Shown here: positions 30,301-45,300 of the stretch, piece by piece
How the letters are laid out: every line of letters starts with the position of its first letter
How positions within the stretch are numbered: the first letter of the stretch is position 1
Source: Acanthaster planci
Lineage: Eukaryota > Echinodermata > Asteroidea > Valvatida > Acanthasteridae
DNA: 64,000 nt
NCBI RefSeq assembly: GCF_001949145.1
Contig: NW_019091684.1
Coordinates: forward strand, 21,892-85,891
Direction: 5' to 3'
Translations under genes and position numbers: made by a program
Notes under the pieces: model-generated
The model's database searches: none
The model's input: the letters and a program-made list of their open reading frames with translations, nothing else
What the model was told of the DNA's origin: nothing

Positions 30301-33300
30301 ACCTTGTATGTAGCCTGTCCCTAGAGCACTATGGCTCAAGTTTATGTTCATAAACACTTTTAGACATGACAGGATGTGGTCAATTATATTTTCTTTGATG
30401 CAGGTTTGGGTTAGGGTGCTAGTGCTTTAGGCTCTGGTTTACATTCTAGCCATGACCCCTTGATCCTTTGGACCTTCAAAAGTTCTTGGGTGTACTGTAG
30501 TTACTCAAATCATGCTCAAAATCAAATGCAGAATTGCTCAACTAGAGTCACCCTTTTTGGTGACTCAAGTCCTTATCTGTAAATGACTCGACTTGATTCA
30601 CTGGGAGCAAACGACCCAACTCTTGAGTCCCTCAGACATCAGAAGACCTGACTCGAGTGAAAGTTCATACATGTAGACTCGATTTTTAGGACTTCAAGTC
30701 TACATGTATGTACATGTATTAACTGAAAATAGAAAATATATACGGACATGTATTTGCAATTGGCCTACAGTGTCGGTTTATAATGTTCATATTATGTGTC
30801 ATCATCAAGAGTACATGTACATGTAGTGTACTGTATCTACAAGTAGTAGCCCAGAGGTAAATTTCAAAATGCCAAAATGTCATTCTCTCTTACATCTGTA
30901 CATGTACACTGTATGTGTTCAAATATTCTGTGACTTGAATTGACTCAAGCAAAATACTTCACTCGATAAACTTTTTTTGCGTATTGACTCAATGGAGTCA
31001 GCTCATAATTCCGACGCCTCATACACGTAAGTCCGAAAAAAGTGTTTAAAGAAGTCCATAAGTCCGATGCCTCATAGGTCCGACGCCTCATACATGTAAG
31101 TCCAACAAATGCGTTTAAAAGTTCCAATTCATACTTTTGAGGCGTTGGACCTATAAGGCGTCGGACTTACGATGCACACCCGACTCAAGTCAAGTCACTA
31201 CATTATAATGACTCAACTTGATTCACAAAATTACTGACTCGTTACAACTCCTGAAAAATCCATGTAATGCACATGTACGGTATTATCACTTCACCGTCAA
31301 CAAAAATATTAGACTGTTCATTCTGTCAGAGGTGTGAGAATTCAGCTTTTTTCATTTAGATGTTGATCCTGGATTTCAGCTTTTTTGTACACCTAGCCAT
31401 TACAATACTATGGGAACATTTTATACATTTCAGCTTTTTGCTGGCTGTTTTCAGCTTTAATCTTAAGTGGCCACTCACACCCCTGATTTATGCGGACTTC
31501 CTTCGAGATTGTTCATCTGAAAACATTTCACTTTTGATTCCTTTGCTAAACTCTTTTGAAACATTCATCTGTGGACATATTGAAATAATAAAATCTAATG
31601 ATAACTTATTTTCTTTAAGGTAGAATAGATTATAACAACTGTATTAATTTACCCTTTCCTAATTTTACCCATTTTAGTATGGGCTGCCCAGTCATTTCAA
31701 GAGGAGCCTAGCGACACAGCAGTAGTGATAGGGGAAGCAGTAGTTGTCCTGAAGTGTATCATTGCCGAGAAATCGGGTGAGCTGATATGGTTCAAGGGGG
31801 AAGAGTACATTGCCAGCGACATGGATCTCACCATTAGTAAATATCCAAGGTATGGTGTACAATGTGTGAGCTGTATAAACCTGTCAGAGAGTGAAACATC
31901 CAGAGTTGTGGAAGATTGAAATCTCAGGTCGGGTGACAGGTTGCTTTGCCAGACACTGTTCAGTTAAGTGGCTTGTGTTGTGATGACTTGACTTTTGGAT
32001 GTGATGACTTGAATGCTCACAATCCTGCCAAAGAAACATACACGTGCATCTCTAGCGTAAAGTTTGTTCGTACCCGGTACTGTAGATGTTTTGGTAGCTA
32101 CATTACCGGTAGGTGTACATGTACATGTATGATCAGGTGCTCAGTTCAGTGTTTTGTGCAAACTCGAGTGCTGGGATTGTATGACTGATTCAGTGCCAGC
32201 AGTCAGTGTGCAAACTGTGACTCACCTTTGGGGCATCATCAGTGTCTTCTGAAAAACGATTTTAGATCAATGAAACTCTCACTTTTCACTGCCACCAATT
32301 ACAGAGTATACAGTACACATGGTAATGTACATGTCCATGTACAACATTCGTGTTTGTAAACGAGTGTCTGAAATAATGGTGCCTTGGTGACAATGGAAAC
32401 AACAGTCAAGGATGAACTTGCAACTTTTGTGTCAATGAACAGAGGGTGCTAACATTGCCTGGATGTCATCAGAAGGGCTTTGTTGACAGAAGCAAGACTC
32501 TTCTCTCCCACCTGCCACCCTAAGTGAATGAATAATGAATGAATGAAGTACAAGGAAAAGCATTAAAAGGCCTACCACATGTACATGGACACGTTTGTAT
32601 GGAAATAATGCAAAATCAAATTCATTTAGTCACAAAGGATGCATGTTTTTGCCCTCCGAAGTGTGCATCGCAAGGATTTCTAGCTGTTTGTTTTTGAGAT
32701 CAATCGCTCAAAATGTACCAGTACGTGTAGGTTACACTGTCTTCAAGTTTGGGTTTGTTCAAGCCCACTTCTTGCAATGTACACGCAAGAGAAAAAAAAA
32801 TGCCTGAATTCCCTTCATCCGGGCACAGGACAATTTTTGCACGTACATGTACACTGTACATAGTTCAAACAGCAGATCCCCAGTGAATTACAGTCTGTGA
32901 ACTTGTGTTTACAAGCCAAGTGCCCCTGACTTTCTGGCTTTTATATATTTGAAGTTCCTTCGGTGGAAATACATACACTGGTTATTGGCATGCCCTTCTC
33001 AACTGGCAGTTCTTGTACCTTGCCTTTGGTGCCGGGGTCACTTACACAGAGGTGTCTGACACTGTTGTATGTCTAGTCTCCAATTTCTAATCCTGATGGA
33101 GTCCAACACCCAATGAAAAATCTCCAGCGGTGTTCCGATTCCCCTCCAGCTGTGTGATATTAATATCAGTCTTTGTGTTTGTCTACTCAGTGGTGGTCCA
33201 CTTTCCTATTTGGACTAAGTGCCCTTGATAGTGCCTGATGTTTTCCATGGTTTGGCACTGTGGGTACTGCAGAAAAGTGTTCCTTGCTAAACACGTGAAG

Positions 33301-36300
33301 CTCCTTCCTTCATTAATGAGCAGAATCATGATTCACACTTCAAAGCATCTTTGAAATTTTTTGTACAATTTATCAGAAACCTTGTGAAGGATGTCAAATC
33401 TGTTACATGTACCATACATTAAGTTGTGGGGTACTGGTCAGGACTGAAATAATAATGTGCTACTAAACTTGAGAAATTCAGAGTGGGATATATTTTTCTT
33501 CAATTACTCTGTTGTTACCAGTGAGCAATGGGTCACATCCTCCATGGTCGAAGTAACTCCAGCTGTTTTACCGGTAATTTAGAGGTTCAACAGTATTATG
33601 GGTGCTACACTTCCACAGAAAATACCTGAAAGTTACGGTACCCGGTACATGTACATGTATGTACCAGTAGATCCATTTTTTTTTCTTTTTTTTTCTGTAG
33701 TCATTTCAAAACATTTGTGCTGTCATTCGTATCAGTTGATAATGCATGCTATGGCTTGCTTAAATTAAATTTTATTTGGAATGGAAAATGGAAAAAAATA
33801 TCAAATTTATTAAAACAAAAATCACATGTGGGTCCTACTGGTGTGATATGACATTTCCAGTATATGGAATCCCCAAATGGACAACTAACATACATACATG
33901 TAAATTGTTTGGCTATAGCCGACTGTTATCAGAAAATGGGAAAGTTGAGTTGTCAACTGACGCTAAAAATGAGGCTTCCGAGTATGTACACGTCTGTTCT
34001 ACATACAGCTCTGTCCTGACCTTTTGCCTGGTTCTGATGTACTGGCATACAGTGTGCTAGTACCATCATTTCTTTCTGCAGATGAATTTTGTAAACTTAC
34101 CCTCGGTGCATGTAATTTTACTCCACTGGCCTAATTCATCTTCAAGTGGGATAATTTGGCAGCAAAACGATTAGAATAGAATTAGATACTTTCCTTCCTC
34201 TGTTTTGTGTGGTTGCGAGAAGAGTCACCGAGTGAGCTGCTCACAGCTGTGACCCCGTTACCCATCTGATCTGTTTCATCTTCCTTCCAGATACTCGTTT
34301 GAGGGCAACACCTCCCTAGGTGAGTACAATCTCCAGATAGACAATGCCATCTTGGAGGATGACGGGGAATACCACTGTCAGGTGACTGCTACCACCGACA
34401 ACCCTGTGATAGCATCCCGACGAGCCAGGCTCATCATCCAACGTACGTACATATGTACAACTCTACACTCGATTCTCTAACCATACTTAGTGCCTTTTGT
34501 AAATAAAGTCTATCCAGCACTGGGCTTTAAATGATATTTCAGACATTACCAAAATTTGCCTCTTTTTCAATATACTGAAGAGTAGAAACTAACGATCCGT
34601 AGATACGGTGTACATGTACCAAAATACTGGCAATAGTATGGAATTTCTATACGGCAGTATCTTTGCTGATATGTTCGAAATGTTTGTAGAATCCCTTTAA
34701 AATAAAAGTAAACCACCAGAATGGTATCATACCACTATTTCCATTCTTGGCAGGTCCACTGTCTGTATAATGTACATGTACATCAACATGGTCAACTTGC
34801 AACTTGGAGAACTAGTGGGGGGGCCTACATATAATTTAAAACTTGAAACCTCAAGTTTATAATCCCACTTTTAAAACAATCTAACAACATTTAAAGAAAC
34901 CTCGAACTTAAACAGAACTGGACACCTGTAATTTTTAACGATGCCATCAACATTAACTGCACCTATAGTATGATGTTTTTGAGTTTTACATGTAGTTAAT
35001 CACTACTTAAGTTAGATCTTCGGAAAGTTGTTCCACTTAAAATTTGCCTGAAATCATATCTAAAGGGCTTCTGAAATAATACGCACCACAAATTTCATCA
35101 AATTTCATTTGCCATCCAATAGACAGTAGACGCATCGCTAATTCTGAATCACTGTGAAGGATTGTTTGGGTCAGGTTTTTGATGTTTCTTGTTTGGTACA
35201 TTCACTCATACACTGTACATGTGTACCAGCACAGCATACTGTTGGTATTCATGGAACATTTTAGTGTGCGTGGTTATGGGCATACTGTCTTCAAACACCA
35301 GTCCAGTATAAGATCAGCAGAAAGATTACCCAAGTAAATCTTGACAAAGTATCATAGATCTGTGGAAGTTGACAGTCCTTTGTAAAGTTGTTTTCAAAAC
35401 AGTGCTGTTCACCTAAGGCTAGTCTGGCTGTTCTAAAAAAGTCATCCATCTTTGAACCAGACATTCTGAAGCCTCACCCACTGATGATAAACCCATCAGC
35501 AACTTGCAATGTGACCCTCAGCAGCAAGCCCCAACAGCCAAACCCCTTATTGCTGATAACCCCTTGCTTGATCCCTGGGTGACCTCCAGCGACCCGGGAT
35601 AGCTGATAATCACCCTCAAATTCTTGGAGTAGACAAAAAAGTGTTGTTTCTTGTGGGAGCAGACACTGTGGCCAGAAAAGTGTCTTAAAGGTTTTGGCGT
35701 GGGACAATTTGGTGGTTGTTTTCATTGTGGTTTGTAGAAACTCAGACAGGCCAGTGAACTGGGCCACCTCTGGAAAAAGTTTTTATTTTTTGAGTCTGCA
35801 GCGATCAAAACTTTTGTAGGAGTCTCTTTCGTGTGATGGTAAAAAAGAAGAGTTACATCGCAAACTAAGTAATGTTGTTTTATATTTTCCGTACATGTAC
35901 ATGTACCGGTATAGTGTAGTTTCTACAAAATTCAGTGTATGTGAACAACCAGAACTACCGGTACAGTTCCAGCCATTTTCAAAGGGCCATTGAAAACAAA
36001 AGTACGGTGCTTTTTTTTGGAGGGGGGAAGGCTAACATACCAGTAGATACTGTACCATATTCTTCTGATCTTCTGGCAATGATTTCCTTGAGGTTTCTTA
36101 AATTCAAGTTTCACCTGCATGCATCTACCCAGGGCACCAGTATAAGGTCCGACCAAAAGCTGTTAAACTTAAAGTGCTGTTGTGGGACAACATACCGGTA
36201 CATGTATTTCCCCAAGGTTGGCCACCATTACAGGAGACAGGCATTTCCCAATGAGGCTGGTGGTACATGCCTTCTGATTGTTAATTCTTTCTAAAAAGGG

Positions 36301-39300
36301 TATGGTTACCACCTGTGCTGTGCAGTGCCTATCCAGTAGTGGGTACTGGCTCCATGTTTTCTAATGCTTTTTACCAATTATCAAACGCACTGCTCTCCTC
36401 CTTGACATACACTGCCCGTGCCTAAAGATTGTGCGAGGTGCTGTTGAAATTGGAAGACACTCTATGTTGTCGGCCACTTGTCTCGTGGTTGAGGCTTAGC
36501 ACACTGTATTTGAGTCCGGAATACTCTTTACTTGCAATGCAAAGGGCTGAGTCTGAGATCAGTCAATTTGGTTTCCTCATGTAGACTTCATTAGAGCTAA
36601 CAAGTACCAGCAGCCTCTCCTGTTTCTGGTTTCAGGAATTCCATCCATGATGACCCTGCGTCCCAGCGATCCCATTCTCTCCGTCGTGGTGGGCGTGCCC
36701 ACCAACCTGACCTGTGAGGCCACCAGCGCCAACCCGGCAGCCCAAATCAAATGGCTGCGAGGGGGTTCCGAGCTGTCCGCCACCTACCAGAGGACTTGGA
36801 AGGCCGGTGACCCTTCGGGGAAGCTGATGAACGCTGCCAGTGCATTGAAGGTGTACCCAGCCCTAGCTGATCACAGCATTGTCTATGAGTGCCAGGTCTC
36901 ACACATGGCAATGGCCACTCCCAGGACACTTGGGATTACGCTGGACGTACAACGTAAGCTGAATCCATGCTATCTATCAGTTCAAGACGGAGTTATTTCA
37001 TATTATTTAATGTATACGTATCAAGACTCCAATTCAAATATTTGATTCCACAATACAATACTGCTGAAACCAGTGTTGTAGTCTAGACCATCACAAGACC
37101 AGACACAAGACCAGACACAAGACCAGTCACAAGTAACAGGGTGAACAATGACAAAGGAATGCTTTTGTTGCAATTCATTTGAATAGCTTGTGACTTGAAT
37201 TCAGAATGGAGGTCTTGATATACCAAACGTTCGGGTTATATACCAAACATTTCATTGACTGCCGAATTTCCAGTACATTTTTATCAAACTTTGAAATTTG
37301 CTTGAAATGAAAGATCTATTTGTACATACATTTTGGACTGACTTTAATGACTTGAACAACGAGACAAATTGAAGTCATATTTGCAAAGGAACAACCGTTA
37401 ACAATACTGTCCATATCATTTGCTGGTACATCTGCGCATACATGTATGCGGCCTTTTAGACCGGCCACTGAGTTCTTTTATGTGCACTACACCTGATGGT
37501 AATTTAGAAAAAAATGCACTCTCCTGGATGGCAATACAGGCTAGAACTTCTTCTTCAAAAGACAGTACTTTTGGTGTTCTCAAGAAATTAATGCAGATTT
37601 ATCAGCCCTTGTGACTCAGCTCACTGAAACGGACGTTAATTTGCATTTCCAATAATTTTGAACAATGTTGCATAACATCTCTTGCGTGGTACTAGAGCTA
37701 CAGAATGGTTCCCAGCCCTTCTGTTAATATTTCAATTTAGCAGCACAGGAAACCAGTGGAGCTATAATTCATATCACATGTGATTTTTTTGTTGTGCCCA
37801 TGATTCAACTACATGTAATACGTGATTTCACTTTGCGATTCAACTCCCAGTGAGAAAAAACCTGAAATCAGTAGTTGCAATATGGAAGAAAAATAACGTA
37901 CAATCCAAACAAATGCTGGAATTCGGTGTTCATGTTCAAAAAAATTTTGTTAAAGTTTACACGGAAGTTAGAAGTGCTGGCCGTAAAAGCATTTGTGAGG
38001 CAAACGCCGCAAACCACCACATATTTGAATGGGTATGGGCCTATGCAATTGCTTTAACGAACCACAACTATACATGTACATGTAGGGTACCCTGTCTTCT
38101 TTGTTATAGTGTCTACAAGAATGACCCTACACTATTGTAATCAACACAGTGTCTCTCCTTTGCCGAGTGTTGTTGGACCAAGCAACTATTTAGCACACAT
38201 TTCATTACAACAGGTGCTGACCATTTCATTTATTTCTTTTCCTCTTTTTCCCCCCAACCCAGATGCCCCGGTTGTTGTTGTGGAGGCATCCCATACGCCC
38301 ATCCGAGAGGATACCCCAGTCATCTTCCGCTGTGTGGTGGATGCCAATCCCAGGAGGGTGTCGTATTTGTGGGCCAAAAATGGAGAGCCAATATCAGGTG
38401 AGACGCAGTTCAAAATACAACCAGTCAGTGCAGGTTAGACATTTTGGACCTCAGCAGACACAACAGGAGAGCGCTAGTTGAAGTGGGTAAATTTGGAATA
38501 AACAGAAAAGATTTAACCAAAACCAAATGCACCCTTCTTTTGTGTCTGCTATAGACTAAGCCGAGAAGACGCCATAACTGCGATGGCACTGCACCCACGT
38601 GCATTTTTCAGGTTGACGTGCACCAGCATTGACAAATCACGGCACCCCATTGGTCAAAGGGACATGTAATGCACCCATACCACCTGGCCATGAATGTTGT
38701 GCCACTGCAGTTGTGGCCTCTAATTCCTCAATTTTCTCAATTCTGATGCCCAGGTGCTGAAGATAATCAAGTTGAGCTTGTGATCACTAAAGAAGACCAC
38801 ATGGCATCAATCGCATGTACGGCTGAAAACACCATTGGATCAGTGACTGGTAGCTTGACTACTCCAGTACTGTGTGAGTAAACCAGTTATTCAAACCGTT
38901 TACCTAAGTCTGTAGGTTGGTTAAGCCGAGTTGCATGACTGAAGTTGACCGAGTCCCGAGCCATAAAACCAAGTTGGCGATGTACAGGTGTACCAGTACA
39001 GTTATTGTAACTAGAAGACTATAATCCTCTAGTCAACACAACTGTCTCAACTTCAGCTGTGTTTCTGTCTCAAGTCCAGGCTGGAACAGGCTGCAATTTG
39101 GTCCCAAAAGGGCAATTCAAAAACTATCCAGGCAAAAAAAAAATCCCTCCAGGTTGCCTAGGTTAAGCTATTAAAGGCAAAGTGCCTTGCAACGGACATA
39201 CCAGTTTGCACATCAAGCACATGTACAGCAGGCTTGGGCTCATTCAATCAAGGACTGGTCGCGAACTAGTTGTTGGTTCATGATGCAACTAGCGCATGTG

Positions 39301-42300
39301 CAGGGGAGTTGAAGTGTGAATGACCTCTAGAGTCAAACTATTATCTGGTCAAAGTAGCCTAGGGCAAAGTAACTAAACAATGTCATGTGAAAATGATCAA
39401 TTACTGGTGCCGATATCCATCTCAGTTCTTTTTTCTGCCATTTTTTTTCTTAGAACTTGTCCTCTCTTCACTCTGATATTAAAAATGGTAAGGCTGTGCA
39501 GCAAACTATGTGACTAACCTTGGTAGGCTGATCATACATAATCAACTAGACTTGTCCAATCATCGTCGACGAGCGTACGTTTTATCGTAGTTAGTCAAAT
39601 CAAATTATGGTTAACTATGGTATGATCCCTGATTGATCTTGCACGTTGATTTGAACACTTGATGGACAAAACTGCTAGTCAGTAAATCTTGGATTTAAAG
39701 ACTTCACCAGGATTCCGCAGCATTCCACAATCTTTAAAAAAAAATTTGAAACTTCTGTTCAGTCATGTTTATCTTATTGTTATTTTTAGACGGTCCTCGA
39801 TTTTTGGAAGTCCCTGTCTCTGTGTCTGTGGATGAGGAAGGTCCCGCCCAGATGTCTTGCTCAGCTGATGGCAACCCCACCCCTACCATCAAGTGGACAC
39901 GGCTGGGCTCTCGGGCCACCCTCAGCACCATGCACATCCTGCAGTTTGACCTGGTGCGGGAGAGCGACGTGGGCACCTATGTCTGCATAGCCACCGTGCC
40001 GGGCTTTGAACCCATCATGAGCTACGGCCGGGTGGACATTAATGGTCAGTCAGGGGATAGCTGGTAGTAGCCGGTTGGACATTAATGGACAGTCAGGGGA
40101 TAGCTGGTAGTAGCCGGTTGGACATTAATGGTCAGTCAGGGGATAGCTGGTAGTAGCCGGTTGGACATTAATGGTCAGTCAGGGGATAGCTGGTAGTAGC
40201 CGGGTGGACATTAATNNNNNNNNNNNNNNNNNNNNNNNNNNNNNNNNNNNNNNNNNNNNNNNNNNNNNNNNNNNNNNNNNNNNNNNNNNNNNNNNNNNNN
40301 NNNNNNNNNNNNNNNNNNNNNNNNNNNNNNNNNNNNNNNNNNNNNNNNNNNNNNNNNNNNNNNNNNNNNNNNNNNNNNNNNNNNNNNNNNNNNNNNNNNN
40401 NNNNNNNNNNNNNNNNNNNNNNNNNNNNNNNNNNNNNNNNNNNNNNNNNNNNNNNNNNNNNNNNNNNNNNNNNNNNNNNNNNNNNNNNNNNNNNNNNNNN
40501 NNNNNNNNNNNNNNNNNNNNNNNNNNNNNNNNNNNNNNNNNNNNNNNNNNNNNNNNNNNNNNNNNNNNNNNNNNNNNNNNNNNNNNNNNNNNNNNNNNNN
40601 NNNNNNNNNNNNNNNNNNNNNNNNNNNNNNNNNNNNNNNNNNNNNNNNNNNNNNNNNNNNNNNNNNNNNNNNNNNNNNNNNNNNNNNNNNNNNNNNNNNN
40701 NNNNNNNNNNNNNNNNNNNNNNNNNNNNNNNNGGTCAGTGAGGGGATAGCTGGTAGTAGCCGGGTGGACGTTAATGGTCAGTAAGGGGAAAGCTGGTAGT
40801 AGCCGGTTGGACATTAATGGTCAGTCAGGGGATAGCTGCCAGTAGCTGAGTGGACATTAATGGTCAGGGGATAGCTGGTAGTAGCCGGGTGGACATTAAT
40901 GGTCAGTCAGGGGATAGCTGGTAGTAGCCCTTCCCCCTTTTTTTTAATTGATCGAATTCCTGAACTCGGGTTTTTGAAAGAATTGGCACTGCACAGCAGA
41001 AAAGTGATGTCAGATGTATTAAGAATATCCTGTTAAGCATGACCAGTTTGTGCCGGCTGACTTGCCTGCACAACTTGACAGTCTGATCGTCACAGGGATG
41101 GCCATCAGCTTAACCTGTACATGCTAATCCCTATTGATTTATACACAAACACAACCTTGGAGAAGTCTTTGGAGGTGAACGGTGTGTTGAAAATGACCTT
41201 GGCCGTTCTGCACGGCCTGTTCTATCAGGAGAAGTACCGTATGTCTCCAACATCTCAGAGTGTTACAAAATGTGAGGTTGGGGTTAAAATCTGTTACAGA
41301 TATTGTTCCAGTGACCCTAAGAAGCCATTGTATCTGGTGTTTTGGCTGAACTAGCATATCATATGGCTGTATATCTTGCATTTTGCAGTAGTTGGCCAAA
41401 ATATGACTGTCCATAAGTGGGACTTTTGATAGTGAAGATGTACATGTACGCATATTTTTAGATATTTTGGGGGCTTCACAGTGATTTGGATAAAACACCT
41501 CCCACAACACAGAGAAGTAAGAGGTCCTTCAGACATTGCAGATTACCTTGTCATAAGAGGAATCTTGTGTGTTCAGAAATGAAAACAATGAAAAACAGAA
41601 GATTGGGACCTAAAAAGTTCCTTGTAATAAGCGGAATGTTGCTCTTATTAACGAGGTTTAACTGCCGTCAGATTGCGCCATAAGAGTGGAAACTATCAAT
41701 GAGTGTTTGGTCATCTGTTGACAGCCATTCCAGAGATCAAAAGTCCCAGCCAGCAGACAGCCAAGCTGGATGGCAAGGCTACCCTGGAGTGCTTCACTGA
41801 CACCAAGCCGGACCCCTACCTGGCGATGTGGACCTGGGACGATCAGCAACTGGAGGAAGGTAGGCTGTCTCATGGTGAAGGGCCCGGATTCGATTTCTAG
41901 CCAAATGTGGAAAGGGGACTCCCCTGGATCATCTGATACGATGACCATGCCACCATAAATAATACCAGCATTGCTTTGTTAGAGTCCAGTACCACGTCCT
42001 GCTTTTCCAAAATCACTTCCACTGTCTGGCCACTTTTTTAACAAAAATCACATCGTACGCCTGGATTGGATATCTGGTTCAGATGTGATTTTTAAATGAT
42101 GCCTGCCAAAATCACTTTCTATCTCCACTATCACATCCGCCCAAATCATCGTTCCATTTGAGTCAGGAAATCACATCCTGGGCCCAATTTTACGGAAATG
42201 CTCGGCAGCAGAAAAGTCACGCTTACTATAGCCGAGAAATTTGCTGACCCTAAGCTCCATTTCGTGGTGGTGCTTGGCGTGGTGGAGATTTCCATTGCTT

Positions 42301-45300
42301 TGTCACTACGTCAAGCAAAGTGTTCGTCCAAGATAAGTATGCCTTTTGCCGTGCTTGCTGTGTACCATGGTCTTCATGAAATATGTAGAGCCACTGCTAA
42401 TGTAAAAATCTTGTGCCTAGCAGTGCCGTTAAATGGGGCCAGGGCCATTTGCCATGTCTGTTCTGCAGCGGATTTCATGAAACGTTCCCAACCATGCCAA
42501 CAGCGTTCACGTCACTCATGCCATGTTTTATTGCTTACGTTGCTTACGAAATTGTAGGAAAGTTGTCCTCACCCACTGGGCTCAACGTAGACATTCACTC
42601 TTTACAGAAGTGAACATTTTCCTGTTCAGTCACTGTCCTGTAGAATTCAACTCAAAGAGTGTGGTATAACTGAACATTAATTATGTATTGCAGATTTATA
42701 ATAATTACTGCTTTATTTTAAATGACTTACTTCCAAATTCTTGTGATTGTGTTTTAAAAGTAGGAGTGTGGCAGAGACGTCTTCAATCAATGATGTATGC
42801 TCTTGGGGTACAATTCTTTTATGGACGTCTTGTACCTAATTACAGATATTCCCATCCAGACCGTTCATGCCCCGGCAGATTGTTCCCACGGGCATACATG
42901 CCCCACGGTGGAACGATCCAAAGGAGTGGTCCCCGTTCCAACGGGCACACATATCATTCTAGAGGAATGCTGGAATGGTCTGGTGGAATGGTCTGAAACA
43001 ACGGAAACATTCCGACTTTTGAGATACTTCCTTTCAGGGAATTCCACATCACATGCTTCATTGTTAGTGTCAATTAATTGAATCAAACGATTCCATAATA
43101 AAAAAAAGAACAATTACTCTGTCCAAACAATATTGAAACCTTGCGGCCCAAATTGTGTGATTGTCATTATTAATGAAAACATTTTTTACTTAACTCTCCT
43201 TGTACTTCAGGGACAGTGGGACGTTTTACTGCCACAAAGCGAGAGGCGAACGGCGGCGTACTGAGTGAGCTAGTTATTGATGGGGTCACACCAGCTGACT
43301 TTGGTGTGTACAACTGCACCATGATGAATGAAGTTGGAGACGTGTCCTTGTTGATCACACTCATACAGCAAGGTGAGATCTTCACGAGGTGCCGGACCAC
43401 ACGTAGTGCCTGGCGTATCACCGCGTGGTGCAACCTTGTTTCACAACAGGGATGTTCAATCTTGCGGCAGTCGCAGGATTCCGACTTTTGCCTATTTTGG
43501 GAAAAAATTTCCTGCCTTTGGCATTTGTTGGGTGGAACAAGAATATTTTAACAGGTGGGAATTAACCACTATTCATAAATACCCCAGACAGTCTCCCTAT
43601 GCAACGATGTGCAGCTTGACTGTGTATTTAACATTTGATAATGCCCACTGAGAAGTGATAATGCCCGCTGCGTAAGTCACGTGGTGGCACCTGGATACAG
43701 GACAGTTTAATCGGGTCTGATTGGTCAAGATTCTGTGTGCATGCGGCTCGCCACGCATGTGCCAAGTCCATGTGAGGAGATTCTTTCAGACAATTTCTGC
43801 AAGAAACTTACCACAAAATGCACAGGATGGTCAGGAAAATTAAAATAAAATTCTAGAACAATATCAGTCTAAATCCATCATATGTTGGCTTCTTTTGACT
43901 CTCCGACTTATAAGATATTTATGAATGGGAATAAATATATTCTTGGCTGGTCTTACACTAATGTTGAAGACTGGCTCATGAGACTGAATGCTGATAATGC
44001 CACCGACCTTTGACTCGCGCCATTTGTTACGCCCATACACGTTTAAGCCCGTATTTCCTTATTAAAATTTTCAAAAGATACAGTATTCTATCTCAGGATG
44101 CCACATTTCTGGGTAAAATGATTTGATTTGCGCATAGCATGGGGCAGTGTAAAAGCCGTGTCTTTTGAAATACACGTATGCAGAAATTCACTGTTGCTTC
44201 ACAGAGGGAGTCACATGGTTCCTTTCATAAGACTTCATTGACCCGGCTCTCCAGAAGTTCTCAGCTTTTCCTGTCATCCGCCCTTCCTTCCTTGTTGTAT
44301 TCTTCTATTTGTTCAGATCTGGATCTGATTGTTTGGATAATAATCGCTGTCATCGGAACTTCTGCGGTTATCTTTGTCTTGACCATCATCGTCATGTTCT
44401 ACTGCCGAAGAAAGTGGCAAAGTGAGTCCAGTTCTCAGTGACATAGATCACCTGTGTCACCATTGTCATTCTTTACGTCATTATGCTCTTAATCGCCAGT
44501 GACAGTTCCCGTATTATCACCTTGATTAACGTAATAAGTCTGACCGTCATTACATGTACCTTGATGACTGCTGTTTTCCCCATCTTCATTTGAGTCATCA
44601 GGGCTACCATCGCTACGCCAGTCGTGGTAATTGTTAGTTTCATTGTTATCACCCAGAATGCCTAGGTAACCTTTATCACCATCATCAGTGTCACCACTGC
44701 GACCCTCACCACCATTGTTACCATCATCCTTACAGTATCAATGTCGTCATTGCGGCCCAGTTAGCACACCCACTTCTCCTTTGCTTTGACCTCAGGGAGG
44801 AAGAAGGCCACATCCCTCAACAAGGGCAAAGTCCAGCTGGAGATCGTGCGGAAACTCACCACCGACGATGACGACCAGAGGACCAACTCGGACAGCTACA
44901 GCTACAATGCCACTCCCCCCAGCACCCCAGGGAAGCCACGCTATGCCGAGCCGTACGAGTTCACCCGGGGGCGACGCGACTCATTTGATGACCCTCACTA
45001 TCGAGCTCCGAGGCGTCAGTCAGATGGCTATTCGTATGACGGGAATCACCCCGATCGATACCCTGATAGATACGCTGAAAATGAGTATTCTGAACCCATC
45101 GTCCGTAGGGTAAAGCACTTTTCTTTTTAAAAGGGGTCCTTTTCTTTCACTGTCTATATGAACCTCGCACCATCTGAAATCACTTTCAGAGGGAAAAAAC
45201 TTTGAAAATTCATACATACGTGCTTCATTGTCATGTCTGAAATTGGACAAGCATTGTTTGTTGTTAAATTTTCGTGTGTCGATAGAACTGACTTGTAGCA

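Larger units (their letters stand above)
36954..39789. other. Kirrel introns 4 to 6
   Basis: Apart from exons 5 and 6, only the short minisatellite at 37092-37133 stands out. Other open frames here are short and unrelated to known domains. Confidence 0.6.
40930..44316. other. Kirrel introns 7 (distal part), 8 and 9
   Basis: No exon beyond 8 and 9 recognised. A weak B-box-like GATTCGATTTC occurs at about 41887, directly after exon 8, possibly a decayed tRNA-SINE fragment. Confidence 0.55.

Noticed and set aside
36577-36929. Minus-strand frames opposite Kirrel Ig2
   Set aside because: Shadows of the GC-rich exon 4; no homology.
40171-40814. Frames across runs of N (also at 12921-13541 and 52138-53156)
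   Set aside because: They are artefacts of undetermined bases.
40045-40929. Regular direct repeats resembling a CRISPR array
   Set aside because: Units are contiguous without unique spacers and derive from the host exon; the genome is eukaryotic.
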